Assembly (NCBI RefSeq): GCF_003326795.1
Contig: NZ_JPWI01000008.1
Location: 124,001 to 188,000 of the forward strand
From: Thalassospira profundimaris
Lineage (GTDB): Bacteria; Pseudomonadota; Alphaproteobacteria; Rhodospirillales; Thalassospiraceae
Length of the DNA stretch: 64,000 bases
Reading direction: 5' to 3'
In this document: one piece after another, positions 34,258 through 42,256 of the stretch
Layout: each line of letters starts with the position of its first letter
How positions within the stretch are numbered: position 1 is the first letter of the stretch
Position numbers and translations under genes: made by a program
The notes under the pieces: generated by a model
Database searches by the model: none
What the model saw: the letters and a program-made list of their open reading frames with translations, nothing else
What the model was told of the DNA's origin: nothing

Positions 34258-35043
34258 TTATTCTCCCCCCAGATAGGCTTCCTGGACAAGCTTGTCCGAG
34301 GCGACGTCACGATACGCACCTTCACAAATTTTCTGACCGAAATTCAGGACAATGCATTTGTCTGTCACGCGTTCGATCATGCCCATTTCATGTTCGACCA
34401 GAATGATGGACAGGCCATCGATCATTTCGCGGACTTCAAGAATGTCATCCATCAATTCGCGGGTTTCTTCGTGGGTCATGCCCGCCGAAGGTTCATCAAG
34501 AAGCAACAGACGCGGATGACTGATCAGGGCGCGGCAAATTTCGATACGGCGACGGTCAATCATGCGCAGGCTTCCGACCGGATCGAACATCTTCTCGGCC
34601 AGTGCAGGATCAAAAATCTTCAGAAGCTTGCGGGCTTCTTCGTGATTTTCCTGGATCTGTTCCTTAAGGGCCTTGCGCTGGAAGATATTGAACAGCAGGC
34701 CCTGATTAAGGCGCTTGTGGTTGCCGATCATGATGTTGTCAAAGATCGACAATTCAAGACACAGGCGCGAACGCTGGAACGTGCGGGCAACCCCGGCTTC
34801 GTAGACTTTCTGGGCAGGCCAGCTTGTGATGTCCTGTCCGAGAAATTCGATGCTGCCGCCATTGGCTTCATAGATGCCGGTCAGCACGTTAAACGACGTT
34901 GTCTTGCCCGATCCGTTCGGCCCGATAAGGCCAAGGATCTGGCCATTGGTAAGTTCCATGTCGAACTTGTTAAGCGCAATCACGCCGCCGAAACGCCGGG
35001 TCAGTCCGCGAAAGGTCAGTACGGTTTCTTGTTGCTGGGCCAT
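34258..35043 (-). CDS. livG: LivG-type ABC transporter ATPase
   Basis: The protein has 261 residues from the ATG at 35043, which follows GGAGAGG; an in-frame start at 35082 would run into livM. Walker A is LIGPNGSGKTTSFNVLTG and Walker B is LLLLDEPSAGMTHEET. The signature loop has RMIDRRRIEICRALI, a changed form of LSGGQ. The switch region has IILVEHEMGMIERV, and the tail KLVQEAYLGGE is typical of LivG. It pairs with LivF beneath the LivH/LivM permeases. The altered signature (no SGGQ) is worth noting, though similar variants occur in LivG-like proteins of this group. Confidence 0.91.
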   Translation of the reverse strand: MAQQQETVLTFRGLTRRFGGVIALNKFDMELTNGQILGLIGPNGSGKTTSFNVLTGIYEANGGSIEFLGQDITSWPAQKVYEAGVARTFQRSRLCLELSIFDNIMIGNHKRLNQGLLFNIFQRKALKEQIQENHEEARKLLKIFDPALAEKMFDPVGSLRMIDRRRIEICRALISHPRLLLLDEPSAGMTHEETRELMDDILEVREMIDGLSIILVEHEMGMIERVTDKCIVLNFGQKICEGAYRDVASDKLVQEAYLGGE

Positions 35044-35044
35044 A

Positions 35045-36196
35045 TCAACCTCTCCAGCCTGGAATATATGCGCGCAAACCACGCGGAAGGATGCCCTGCG
35101 GACGGAACAGCAGGATCAGGATCATCACGACCGCATAGATCAGGAACCGGTATTCCTGAATGACCTGAAGCTTTTCAGGCAGCAGAACGACAAGACCGGC
35201 GGCAAGGATCGTGCCCCACAGGCTTCCCATCCCGCCGAGCAACACGATGGAAACAAGGATCAGTGAGTCCGAGAACGCAAAGTTCGACGGCGCAATAAAG
35301 CCAAGCATCATGGCGTACAGCGCACCAGCCGTTCCGGCCAGGAAGTTGCCAAGGGTAAAGGCAACAATTTTCCAGCGTTTGATATTGATGCCAAAGCAGG
35401 CCGCAGCGGTTTCATCAAGACGAACCGCATCGAAATTCAACCCGATCCATGACCGTTCAATACGACGCATCAGAACAAAGGTCAGAACCACCATAATCAG
35501 CGCCAAAACCACGTAGTTCATATAGAACGAGATTTCGAGGTTTTCGCTGATTTCGATGTTGTTGTTAAAGTCCCAGCCAAACAGGTTCATGCCCGAAACG
35601 CCCAGCCCTTGCGGGCCGCCAAGCGTGTCGTTGACCTCAAGGAAGGTACGGAACAAAAGACCAAAGGCGATGGTGACAACGGCGGCATAATGGCCGCGTG
35701 TACGCAGAACCGGAATAATCAGCACCGATCCGACAATGGCTGCAATGATGCCGCCAAGCAGGATGACAAGCAGCAGCGGCACGGATGTATCGCCAAGCAC
35801 AGCTGCGGTATAGCAACCCACCCCAAAGAATGCCGCCCCGGCAAAGTTCACAACACCGGTGAAGCCGAACTGAATGTTCAGGCCGCAACAGGCAATCACA
35901 TACAAAAGGACAGTCGCGATCATCAGAAGCGGGAAGTGATCTTCGCGGAACCAGAAAACAACGGCAATGGTTGCCGCGATGAAGGCAAAGTTCATCAGCC
36001 GTTCATTCCGCGCCAGGCTTTGCGCGATGGAGGCGGTGATGCCAAGTTTGGCACCGCCAAGAACCAGTGCAGCGGCAAATACCAGCAGGGCAAAGATTTC
36101 GACCTGTTCTTCAATGGCGATGAAGGTGATCGAAAAGGCAGCAATCACAGCGGCCAGAAGAATGATGACAAGTTTGTCTTTTAACGATTGCGTCAT
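35045..36196 (-). CDS. livM: LivM-type ABC permease
   Basis: This 383-residue membrane protein has about 10 hydrophobic segments. Its BPD_transp_2 pattern includes IQFGFTGVVNFAGAAFFGVG and AGTAGALYAMMLGFIAPSNF, and the conserved LLGGMGSLWGTILAAGL coupling stretch lies near the C-terminus. It forms the heteromeric channel with LivH. The gene is 3 bp after livH and 1 bp before livG, so the three are certainly co-transcribed. Confidence 0.93.
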   Translation of the reverse strand: MTQSLKDKLVIILLAAVIAAFSITFIAIEEQVEIFALLVFAAALVLGGAKLGITASIAQSLARNERLMNFAFIAATIAVVFWFREDHFPLLMIATVLLYVIACCGLNIQFGFTGVVNFAGAAFFGVGCYTAAVLGDTSVPLLLVILLGGIIAAIVGSVLIIPVLRTRGHYAAVVTIAFGLLFRTFLEVNDTLGGPQGLGVSGMNLFGWDFNNNIEISENLEISFYMNYVVLALIMVVLTFVLMRRIERSWIGLNFDAVRLDETAAACFGINIKRWKIVAFTLGNFLAGTAGALYAMMLGFIAPSNFAFSDSLILVSIVLLGGMGSLWGTILAAGLVVLLPEKLQVIQEYRFLIYAVVMILILLFRPQGILPRGLRAYIPGWRG

Positions 36197-36199
36197 CGA

Positions 36200-37120
36200 T
36201 CAGACCCTTTCGCTCGTTTTTTCGGCGATCAGGCCGGTTGGACGCCAGGCGATGATGGCAATAACAACTGCAAACGCGAAAACGTCTTTGTACGCACTGG
36301 CAAAGGGCAGGGCGACGGCACCAAGGGTCTGCAATCCGGCAAACAGGAAACCGCCAAGAATGGCGCCATAGATGTTGCCAAGGCCGCCAACGATGGCCGC
36401 ACTAAAGCCGATAACACCAAGCAACAGGCCCATGCCGAAGTTGATTTCATTGTAGTAAAGGCCGTTCATGACACCGGCAAAGGCCGCCACACCCGAACCC
36501 AGCGCAAAGGTCAGAAGCACAATCATTTTGAAATTGATGCCCATGCATTTGGCGGTTTCTTCGTCCTGGGCCACAGCACGGATTGCCAGACCAAGACGGG
36601 TACGGTTGATCAGCATATTGACGCCGACAATCACCAGAAGGCCACCGACCAGCAGGATGACGCTGTCGGAACGCAGGGTGAAGGACCCCAGTGACCATGA
36701 ATCGGTCGGCAGAAGGGCCGGGAAGTGTTTCGGGTTCGAGCCGTCCGGGTAAAACAGACGGATGGCTTCGCGCAGAACCGTGCCCAGCATCAACGTAACC
36801 AGCAGGGTATTAAGTGGCGGTGCCGATTTCAGCGGAAGCACCAGATAGCGGGCAATGACAGCACCGAGAATGGCCATCGATCCGATGGAGATAACCAGAA
36901 CACCGATCAACTGAATGAAAGCGTTGTCGATCCCGATCGCAGTCATGCCGAGATAGGTCGAGAAACCTGCGAAAGTACCGACCATCAAGACATCACCATG
37001 GGAGAACTTGATGACATCAAGCACACCGAAAAACAGTGTGAAGCCAACAGCGACAAGGGCATACATCATGCCAAGCATCATGCCGTTAACAACAAACTGA
37101 CCGAGAAGGCCCACATCCAT
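36200..37120 (-). CDS. livH: LivH-type ABC permease
   Basis: The protein has 306 residues from the ATG at 37120, preceded by AGGTAGG; a longer frame to 37216 crosses the hairpin and has no site. About 8 hydrophobic segments are present. The N-terminal pattern YALVAVGFTLFFGVLDVIKF, with FSHGDVLM, and the late GGLGNIYGAILGGFL are typical of LivH. A hairpin lies between this gene and the binding-protein gene. Confidence 0.93.
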   Translation of the reverse strand: MDVGLLGQFVVNGMMLGMMYALVAVGFTLFFGVLDVIKFSHGDVLMVGTFAGFSTYLGMTAIGIDNAFIQLIGVLVISIGSMAILGAVIARYLVLPLKSAPPLNTLLVTLMLGTVLREAIRLFYPDGSNPKHFPALLPTDSWSLGSFTLRSDSVILLVGGLLVIVGVNMLINRTRLGLAIRAVAQDEETAKCMGINFKMIVLLTFALGSGVAAFAGVMNGLYYNEINFGMGLLLGVIGFSAAIVGGLGNIYGAILGGFLFAGLQTLGAVALPFASAYKDVFAFAVVIAIIAWRPTGLIAEKTSERV

Positions 37121-37178
37121 GGCCAACCTACCTTTTTGTTTTGATTGATTTAAATTGCTTGCGAGAAATGCAATGAGC

Positions 37179-37210
37179 CCCTTCCTGCCCGAAAAACCGG
37201 ACAGGAAGGG
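37179..37210 (-). promoter_or_regulatory. Intercistronic hairpin between livK-type and livH-type genes
   Basis: Nine-bp arms (CCCTTCCTG and CAGGAAGGG) enclose a loop holding a small extra CCG/CGG stem. It lies in the 105-bp gap after the binding-protein stop. Hairpins at this place in ABC operons usually stabilise the upstream mRNA or partly terminate, so that the binding protein is made in excess over the permeases. Confidence 0.6.
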
Positions 37211-37225
37211 CCGCATCAGACCGGC

Positions 37226-38398
37226 TTATTTGCCAGCAAGTTTACGGGCGCCGGTTGCGTATTCGCTGTCTTCCCAGACCACCCATTTGCCGTCCTGGAC
37301 GACATATTTGGTGATGGCGGCAACGGTGTTCTGACCGTGATCATCAAACGAGATTTTACCAACGATCGAGTCATGACCCTGAATGTCGCCAAGGTATTTG
37401 GTCAGTTTTTTGCGGTTCGGACCGACTTCCTCGATACCATCAAGGATCAGGCTCATTGCAGCAAAGGCGAACGGGCCATAGGCTTCTTCGTCTTCGGCAA
37501 AACCGGCTGCTTTGTATTTCTCGGTAAAGTACTGGCCACCCGGAAGTTTGTCCACCGGTGCACCTTCAAGGAAGCTGACAACGCCTTCGGAAAGTTCGGT
37601 GCCAACGCCTTCGATGAAGGCATCAGACTTGATACCCGATACGCCCTGGAACTGTGCGCTGATGCCAAGCTTTTCCATCTGCGAACGCACGCGGACGCCA
37701 AGCGGAACCAGACCACCGAAATAGATGACATCCGGGTTCAGCTGTTTGGCTTTGGTCAGCTCGGCAGTGAAGTCCTGCTGGTCAGCCGGAACACCGAAAT
37801 CAGCAAGGATTTCGCCGCCATTCTGGGTCAGATACTCGGAGAAGTATTTGTTGTGGCCTTTGCCGTAATCGGTCGTGTCGTGAATGATGACCCAGGTTTT
37901 ATAACCCTGTTCAGCCATGAACTTTGCTGCGACATCGTTCTGGTTGATCATCGTGCCGTTCACGCGATGGATTTCTTTGTAATCGTTGCCATAGGTGACA
38001 TCGGGAAGAACAGCACCCCACACCGACATCGGCAGGTTGAATTTGTGATAGATGTCAACAGCGCCCATCGCCACAGCCGAGCAATAGTGGCCAACAAGGC
38101 CGATAATCGATCTGTCAGCGGCAACTTTGGTTGCAACCTGAACGCCGACGTTCGGTTTGCATTCGGAATCCATCGCAACTAGTTCATATTCGTACTTGGC
38201 ATCCGGGTCTGCGTTACGGAGCTGAACAGCAAGCTCTGCCGAGTTACGACCGCCAACACCGATTGCCGATACGCCACCGGTCAGCGGGCCAATGAAGGCA
38301 ACTTTTACTTTGTCTTTTGCATCGGCGATGCCGGCACCAACCGTCAGTGCCATCGTCAGTGCAATCGCAGAAACGGTCGATTTGCGTAGAATGTTCAT
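37226..38398 (-). CDS. Periplasmic substrate-binding protein of the LivK family
   Basis: The protein has 390 residues from the ATG at 38398 (a TTG precedes it). A signal peptide (STVSAIALTMALTVGAGIADA) leads into a type I periplasmic-binding fold: KVAFIGPLTGGVSAIGVGGR at the first strand and lobe, and DVIYFGGLVPLGVRVRSQME in the second. It captures the substrate for LivHMGF. Members of this family bind branched-chain amino acids but also amides, urea and aromatic acids. The amidase and deacetylase downstream suggest an amide or acylated amino compound here. The leader upstream is rich in hairpins. Confidence 0.9.
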   Translation of the reverse strand: MNILRKSTVSAIALTMALTVGAGIADAKDKVKVAFIGPLTGGVSAIGVGGRNSAELAVQLRNADPDAKYEYELVAMDSECKPNVGVQVATKVAADRSIIGLVGHYCSAVAMGAVDIYHKFNLPMSVWGAVLPDVTYGNDYKEIHRVNGTMINQNDVAAKFMAEQGYKTWVIIHDTTDYGKGHNKYFSEYLTQNGGEILADFGVPADQQDFTAELTKAKQLNPDVIYFGGLVPLGVRVRSQMEKLGISAQFQGVSGIKSDAFIEGVGTELSEGVVSFLEGAPVDKLPGGQYFTEKYKAAGFAEDEEAYGPFAFAAMSLILDGIEEVGPNRKKLTKYLGDIQGHDSIVGKISFDDHGQNTVAAITKYVVQDGKWVVWEDSEYATGARKLAGK

Positions 38399-38404
38399 CA
38401 AGAT

Positions 38405-38544
38405 AAGCCCCCTGTTGGCTTTTTGGAAAACAACTCATACGGAGCCGAATTCGGACTCCGGAGGTTTCGCCAGCCATATCGATGCGAGATTTATGTTCCT
38501 TCCCGAACCTGGGTCTTATGACCCGGCCACCTTGTGTACGGTGG
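38405..38544 (-). promoter_or_regulatory. Hairpin-rich leader of the livK-type operon
   Basis: In transcript order the leader holds a 5-bp stem at 38544-38527 (CCACC/GGTGG), a 5-bp stem with ATAA loop at 38524-38511 (GGGTC/GACCC), and a longer bulged stem at 38460-38440 (CGGAG/CTCCG around CCGAATTCGG). A short stem at 38421-38405 covers part of the purine-rich ribosome-binding site. I do not recognise a known riboswitch class. Confidence 0.4.
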
Positions 38545-38568
38545 AATTCCGACTTAGCCAGCAGAGGC

Positions 38569-38598
38569 ATACTGACCAAGTCTTTCTTATTGGTCAAG
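38569..38598 (-). promoter_or_regulatory. Predicted sigma-70 promoter of the livK-type operon
   Basis: On the minus strand TTGACC (38598-38593), a 17-bp spacer and CAGTAT fit a sigma-70 promoter. The -35 box lies inside the long palindrome at 38582-38618. Transcription would begin near 38563, giving a leader of about 165 nt. Confidence 0.5.
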
Positions 38599-38618
38599 TG
38601 ACTTGACCAATAAGAAAG
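38582..38618. promoter_or_regulatory. 37-bp near-perfect palindrome, candidate operator
   Basis: Two perfect 18-bp arms (38582-38599 and 38601-38618, each with the core TTGACC/GGTCAA) flank a single G. A further half-like GACCAAG sits at 38574-38580. The site lies between the XRE-cupin regulator gene and the transporter operon and overlaps the predicted -35 box. No T-run follows on either strand, so it is more likely an operator than a terminator. Confidence 0.65.
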
Positions 38619-38641
38619 TAGTTTTACTTAGAGCATGAAAA

Positions 38642-39205
38642 CTAGAAGGTTGGCGGTGTGTTCACCCACAAAACCCTGGTTTCCTTATCGGTCGGATTGC
38701 GATAGCCGTGCGGCATTCGTGACGGGAAAAAGAATGAGTCGCCTGGCATCAGGTGATATTCGACACCATCGACATTCAGATCGAGCTCCCCTTCAAGCAC
38801 ATAACCAAGTTCTTCGCCTTCATGGACGATGGTGCCCGAACTGCCGCCACCGGCACGGACAATATGGATCGCGCCAAACAGCAAATGACCGGCGGATGGG
38901 GAAACCAGTGTTTCAAGGCCGACACCTTCGCCGGGGCGAATGTTACTGGTATGAAGAACTTGTCGTGTTCCAGCGCGCGACACAATGCTGTCGTTGCTTT
39001 CGCTAAACAGGTTGCTGATCGATGTTTCAAGGACAGCGACAATCCTGTGTAGAAGCTGGAGTGATGGTTTGACCCTGTCATTTTCCAGTTTGGACAGAAA
39101 GCCTTCCGAGCATTCTACCTGATCGGCGAGATCGCAAAGTCGCATGCCTTTGATCTTGCGTGCATGGCGCAGTTTCGTGCCAATCGAGAATGTAGGATCA
39201 CTCAT
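38642..39205 (-). CDS. XRE-family transcriptional regulator with C-terminal cupin domain
   Basis: This 187-residue regulator has an N-terminal HTH (residues about 8-62: RHARKIKGMRLCDLADQVEC, SEGFLSKLENDRVKPSLQLL). The cupin_2 domain (about 110-185) includes VHEGEELGYVLEGELDLNVD and GDSFFFPSRMPHGYRNP. Relatives such as PuuR control polyamine or amino-acid catabolism by sensing a small ligand in the cupin. The gene ends 24 bp before the palindrome that overlaps the transporter promoter and points the same way, so it probably controls that operon. Confidence 0.92.
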   Translation of the reverse strand: MSDPTFSIGTKLRHARKIKGMRLCDLADQVECSEGFLSKLENDRVKPSLQLLHRIVAVLETSISNLFSESNDSIVSRAGTRQVLHTSNIRPGEGVGLETLVSPSAGHLLFGAIHIVRAGGGSSGTIVHEGEELGYVLEGELDLNVDGVEYHLMPGDSFFFPSRMPHGYRNPTDKETRVLWVNTPPTF

Positions 39206-39509
39206 TTTTAAATTCCGGTCGTTTTTATATCGTACTGGCTCGCCAGAAATGAATTATTTCCGGGAAACGATCTGTTTTAAAATTTGAACTGTATGTCGCT
39301 AATCATGAGCGCGATTTGGATCATTGCGCAAGGCTTCTGACGAGAAATTGTTTCTTGTCGTCTGTTCTTTCTGCCAGCTGGTGCGCTGTTTACCCCGCGA
39401 AATCAGTTATCTGACTGCGCGGAGTTGCCGGGGGTAGTGCAACTTTTGCAAGAAATCCCGTTGTTTCGCGTTTGACAGGCAGATTGCCGAGGTTCGATCC
39501 TGTCACCAA
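39206..39509. other. Intergenic region, no gene seen
   Basis: This 304-bp AT-richer stretch separates the XRE-cupin start from the greB stop. It must hold the regulator's promoter. Near 39452-39475 is a GGTTCGATCC segment that looks like a tRNA T-loop, but no cloverleaf can be built around it. Confidence 0.5.
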
Positions 39510-39989
39510 CTAGCCCGGGTAGCTGATTTCAAGGACTTCGAGTTCGTCCTCGCCCGCCGGGGTGCGGAAGGTGACAACATCGCCGACCGTGGCCTTCATC
39601 AATGCGCGCGCGACCGGGGAAATCCAGCTGATCTTGCCATTGAGGCTGTCGGCCTCGTCCTCGCCGACGATGCGGATGGTTTTTTCCTCGTCGCGGGAAT
39701 TTACATAGGTGACAGTGGCCCCAAAGAAGATGCGCGAATGATCGGGCTGTTCTTCGGGGCGGACAACAACGGCATCCTCGATCCGCTTGCGCAGATATCT
39801 TACGCGACGGTCAATCTCGCGCAGGCGTCGTTTGCCATAGATGTAATCGCCATTTTCCGAACGATCACCATTGCCCGCCGCCCAATGCACAACGGCAACC
39901 ACTTCGGGGCGTTCCTTTTTCCAAAGGTGATCAAGTTCGGCGCGCAGCGTCGCAAGACCCTCGGGCGTGATGTAAATCGGTCTGTCCAT
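39510..39989 (-). CDS. greB: Transcript cleavage factor GreB
   Basis: GreB rescues backtracked RNA polymerase by stimulating transcript cleavage. The 159-residue protein has the full N-terminal coiled coil with the acidic tip region GDRSENGDYIYGKRRLREID, then RRVRYLRKRIEDA. The FKBP-like C-terminal domain follows (GKISWISPVARALMKATVGD). ITPEGLATLRAELDHLWKKE and the ERPEVV stretch mark it as GreB rather than GreA. The gene is monocistronic, with no neighbour of related function. Confidence 0.94.
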   Translation of the reverse strand: MDRPIYITPEGLATLRAELDHLWKKERPEVVAVVHWAAGNGDRSENGDYIYGKRRLREIDRRVRYLRKRIEDAVVVRPEEQPDHSRIFFGATVTYVNSRDEEKTIRIVGEDEADSLNGKISWISPVARALMKATVGDVVTFRTPAGEDELEVLEISYPG

Positions 39990-40037
39990 GCGCGGGTTTT
40001 AACCCAACTTGCTCTCTTCGGAAAGATGCAATCAAAC

Positions 40038-40056
40038 CCCGGCAAATCAGGCCGGG
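40038..40056 (-). terminator. Weak hairpin after the PNPOx-like gene
   Basis: A 6-bp GC stem (CCCGGC/GCCGGG) with a 7-nt loop is followed on the minus strand by GGTTTGATT. It lies 25 bp past the stop at 40081. It may be a weak terminator. Confidence 0.4.
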
Positions 40057-40080
40057 CAATTGATGGACGATCGCAATGAC

Positions 40081-40692
40081 CTAAAGACTTTGGCGGTAAC
40101 GGGCTTCCATTTCCGATTGCGTTTCGTTGGGGCCTTCGCTGTTCATCTGGTCTTTAAGCATCTGTCCCATGGTGGGAAGTTCGGCACGGTCAATGCGGGC
40201 ATCGGCTGACCAAAGTTCGGAGCGCATGAACGCCTTGGCACAATGCAAAAAGGCACAGGTGACGGTGATGGCAAGGACCGAACGCGGAGCTGTATCGCGT
40301 TCGGTAAATTCGGCGCAGAAGTCAGGGTCGGTGACGATCTTGATCGTCCCGCGAATGCGCAAGGTTTCATTGACGCCGGGGATCATGAAAAGCAGTGCAA
40401 CCTGCGGGTTTTGGGCAAGGTTTCCCAGATTGTCCAACCGGTTGTTGCCGGGGCGATCGGGCAGGACCAGCGTATTATCATCTTTGACATGGACAAAGCC
40501 CGGCAATCCGCCGCGTGGACTAAGATCAGGTTCGGCACTGGGTGTCGCGGTTGACAGGATGCAAAACGGCGACAGGGAAATGAACTTCTTGCAGTGGATG
40601 TCAAGCTTTTGAAGTTCTTTGGCCTTGGCCCGTGCTCCGACTTCGGGATAGTGCGCCAGGATTTCAGAACGGGGCGTGTCCGGTGACGACAT
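40081..40692 (-). CDS. Pyridoxamine 5'-phosphate oxidase-like FMN-binding protein
   Basis: The protein has 203 residues from the ATG at 40692 (AAGGAAG upstream). The split-barrel core shows FCILSTATPSAEPDLSPRGG, LPDRPGNNRLDNLGNL and FMIPGVNETLRIRGTIKI. This pattern matches the MSMEG_1024-type family of PNPOx-like proteins, not true PdxH. The function is probably a flavin- or haem-dependent reductase, but the substrate is unknown. The gene stands alone. Confidence 0.85.
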   Translation of the reverse strand: MSSPDTPRSEILAHYPEVGARAKAKELQKLDIHCKKFISLSPFCILSTATPSAEPDLSPRGGLPGFVHVKDDNTLVLPDRPGNNRLDNLGNLAQNPQVALLFMIPGVNETLRIRGTIKIVTDPDFCAEFTERDTAPRSVLAITVTCAFLHCAKAFMRSELWSADARIDRAELPTMGQMLKDQMNSEGPNETQSEMEARYRQSL

Positions 40693-40834
40693 CGTTGCTT
40701 CCTTTTTGCTTTTCAGATCGCAGAAAACCGGTTGCAACAGTGCCTAGCCAAAGCCACCCTGACAACAGACCAACCCTGAATTCATCCAGTAAAAGGTGAA
40801 AATATTTTGCCGGTGAGCAATGCAATGAACGCAT

Positions 40835-40867
40835 AAAAAAGCAGCGACAAGAATGCCTTGTCGCTGC
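40835..40867 (-). terminator. Rho-independent terminator of the MFS transporter gene
   Basis: An 11-bp perfect stem (GCAGCGACAAG with CTTGTCGCTGC, 40841-40851 and 40857-40867) with a 5-nt loop is followed on the minus strand by TTTTTTATG. It lies 33 bp beyond the stop at 40900. Confidence 0.88.
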
Positions 40868-40899
40868 CCGTCAAAATCGTGATTGTTCGGAATGCCCGA

Positions 40900-42177
40900 T
40901 CAGGCCGCCTTGGCCGTGCGCAGTTCCTTGTCATCAATGGGCATATGGACAAGGGCCGCAAAGATGCCAAGCCCGACTGAGGTCCACCAGACGGCATCGA
41001 AATTGCCGGTCAGGTCATAGACAATCCCGCCCATCCATGCGCCAAAGAACGCACCAACTTGATGGGACAGCATGACAATGCCAAACAGGGTGGCCATGTA
41101 GCGCGGCCCAAATACCTGTGCGATCAGGCCACTGGTCAGCGGGACGGTCGACAGCCAAAGGGCGCCCATCGATGCCGAAAACAGCAAGATGGTTTCCGAT
41201 GTCTTTGGCGAGAAGATAAAGACAATAATGACCAGCGCCCGCATCCCGTAGATGAAGGACAGACCATTCTTCTTGCGCCACTTGCCGCCAGCCCAGCCCG
41301 CCGTCAGCGTGCCAAAGATGTTAAACAGGCCAACCAGTGCCAGACCCTCGGCCGCCACCGAACGCGGCAGGCCGCAAAGCTCGGTAAAGGTCGGAAGGTG
41401 GGTGGCAATCACGGCAATGTGGAAACCGCAGACAAAGAACCCTGCATTCAAAAGCAGGAAGCCGCGATGTTTGCGTGCCTCGTGAAAGGCTGCGGCAAGG
41501 CCCTGTGGACCCAGATCGGGGGTGGCGGTCGGGCTGTTGCCCTCGGCCTTGCCAGTCAGGGCAAAGGCAGCAGGCACAATCAGCATCGAAATGGCGGCAA
41601 GAATGCCAAGGGTCGCGACATAGCCAAGCGATCCGTTAAGGGCCTGTGCGGTCGGGGCCATGACAAACTGACCAACCGAACCGCCCGCCGATGCAAGACC
41701 AAGGGCAAAGCTGCGGCGTTCGGGGCTGAAAACACGGCTGATTGCGGCCAGAATAACCGGGAAGCTGGTCGCACCGACACCTGTGCCAATCAGGAAGCCA
41801 GCCGTCAGGTGCAACTCGCCGGGGGTTGATGATGTGCCCATCATGTAAAGGCCAAGACCATACAGGATGGAGCCACCGATCAGGGTCCGGGTGGTGCCAA
41901 ACCGGTCGGCAAGCGCACCGGCGATCGGGGCAGATATCCCCCACATCAGGTTCTGAATGGCAAAGGCAAGACCAAAGGTCGCTGCCGTCCAGCCGGTATC
42001 ATTGAGCATGTCGGGAATAAACAGGCCAAGTGACTGACGCACACCAAGGTTCAGCGACAGGACAAGGCAACCGCAAAGCAGAACCAGCCAGGGGAACCAT
42101 TTGGTTGCCCGCAACAACGCCAGACGCGTCGGGCTGGGGGTGCCGGATGAGCTGCCGGCATTTTGGGTGGGGCTCAT
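40900..42177 (-). CDS. MFS transporter
   Basis: This 425-residue protein has 12 predicted membrane segments and the MFS loop 2-3 motif (GALADRFGTTRTLIGGSILYG). It most resembles the monocarboxylate/oxalate-formate antiporter branch (NLGVRQSLGLFIPDMLND, then TGWTAATFGLAFAIQNLMWG). Substrate is unknown. It lies 79 bp after a LysR gene on the same strand, which may control it, and it ends at a clear terminator. Confidence 0.9.
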   Translation of the reverse strand: MSPTQNAGSSSGTPSPTRLALLRATKWFPWLVLLCGCLVLSLNLGVRQSLGLFIPDMLNDTGWTAATFGLAFAIQNLMWGISAPIAGALADRFGTTRTLIGGSILYGLGLYMMGTSSTPGELHLTAGFLIGTGVGATSFPVILAAISRVFSPERRSFALGLASAGGSVGQFVMAPTAQALNGSLGYVATLGILAAISMLIVPAAFALTGKAEGNSPTATPDLGPQGLAAAFHEARKHRGFLLLNAGFFVCGFHIAVIATHLPTFTELCGLPRSVAAEGLALVGLFNIFGTLTAGWAGGKWRKKNGLSFIYGMRALVIIVFIFSPKTSETILLFSASMGALWLSTVPLTSGLIAQVFGPRYMATLFGIVMLSHQVGAFFGAWMGGIVYDLTGNFDAVWWTSVGLGIFAALVHMPIDDKELRTAKAA

Positions 42178-42256
42178 GAATGTTCCTCCGCAAGGGGAAT
42201 GAGTATGTTGGTGGCGATAGTGGGCGCATTGCGGTCATGCGTCCAATTCATTCGAA

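Noticed and set aside
38582-38618. Long palindrome read as a terminator of the XRE-cupin gene
   Set aside because: No T-run follows on either strand and the arm overlaps a well spaced promoter; an operator fits better.
39452-39475. Sequence like a tRNA T-arm (GGTTCGATCC followed by ACCA)
   Set aside because: The flanks do not pair as a T-stem, and no acceptor, D or anticodon arms can be drawn; most likely chance.
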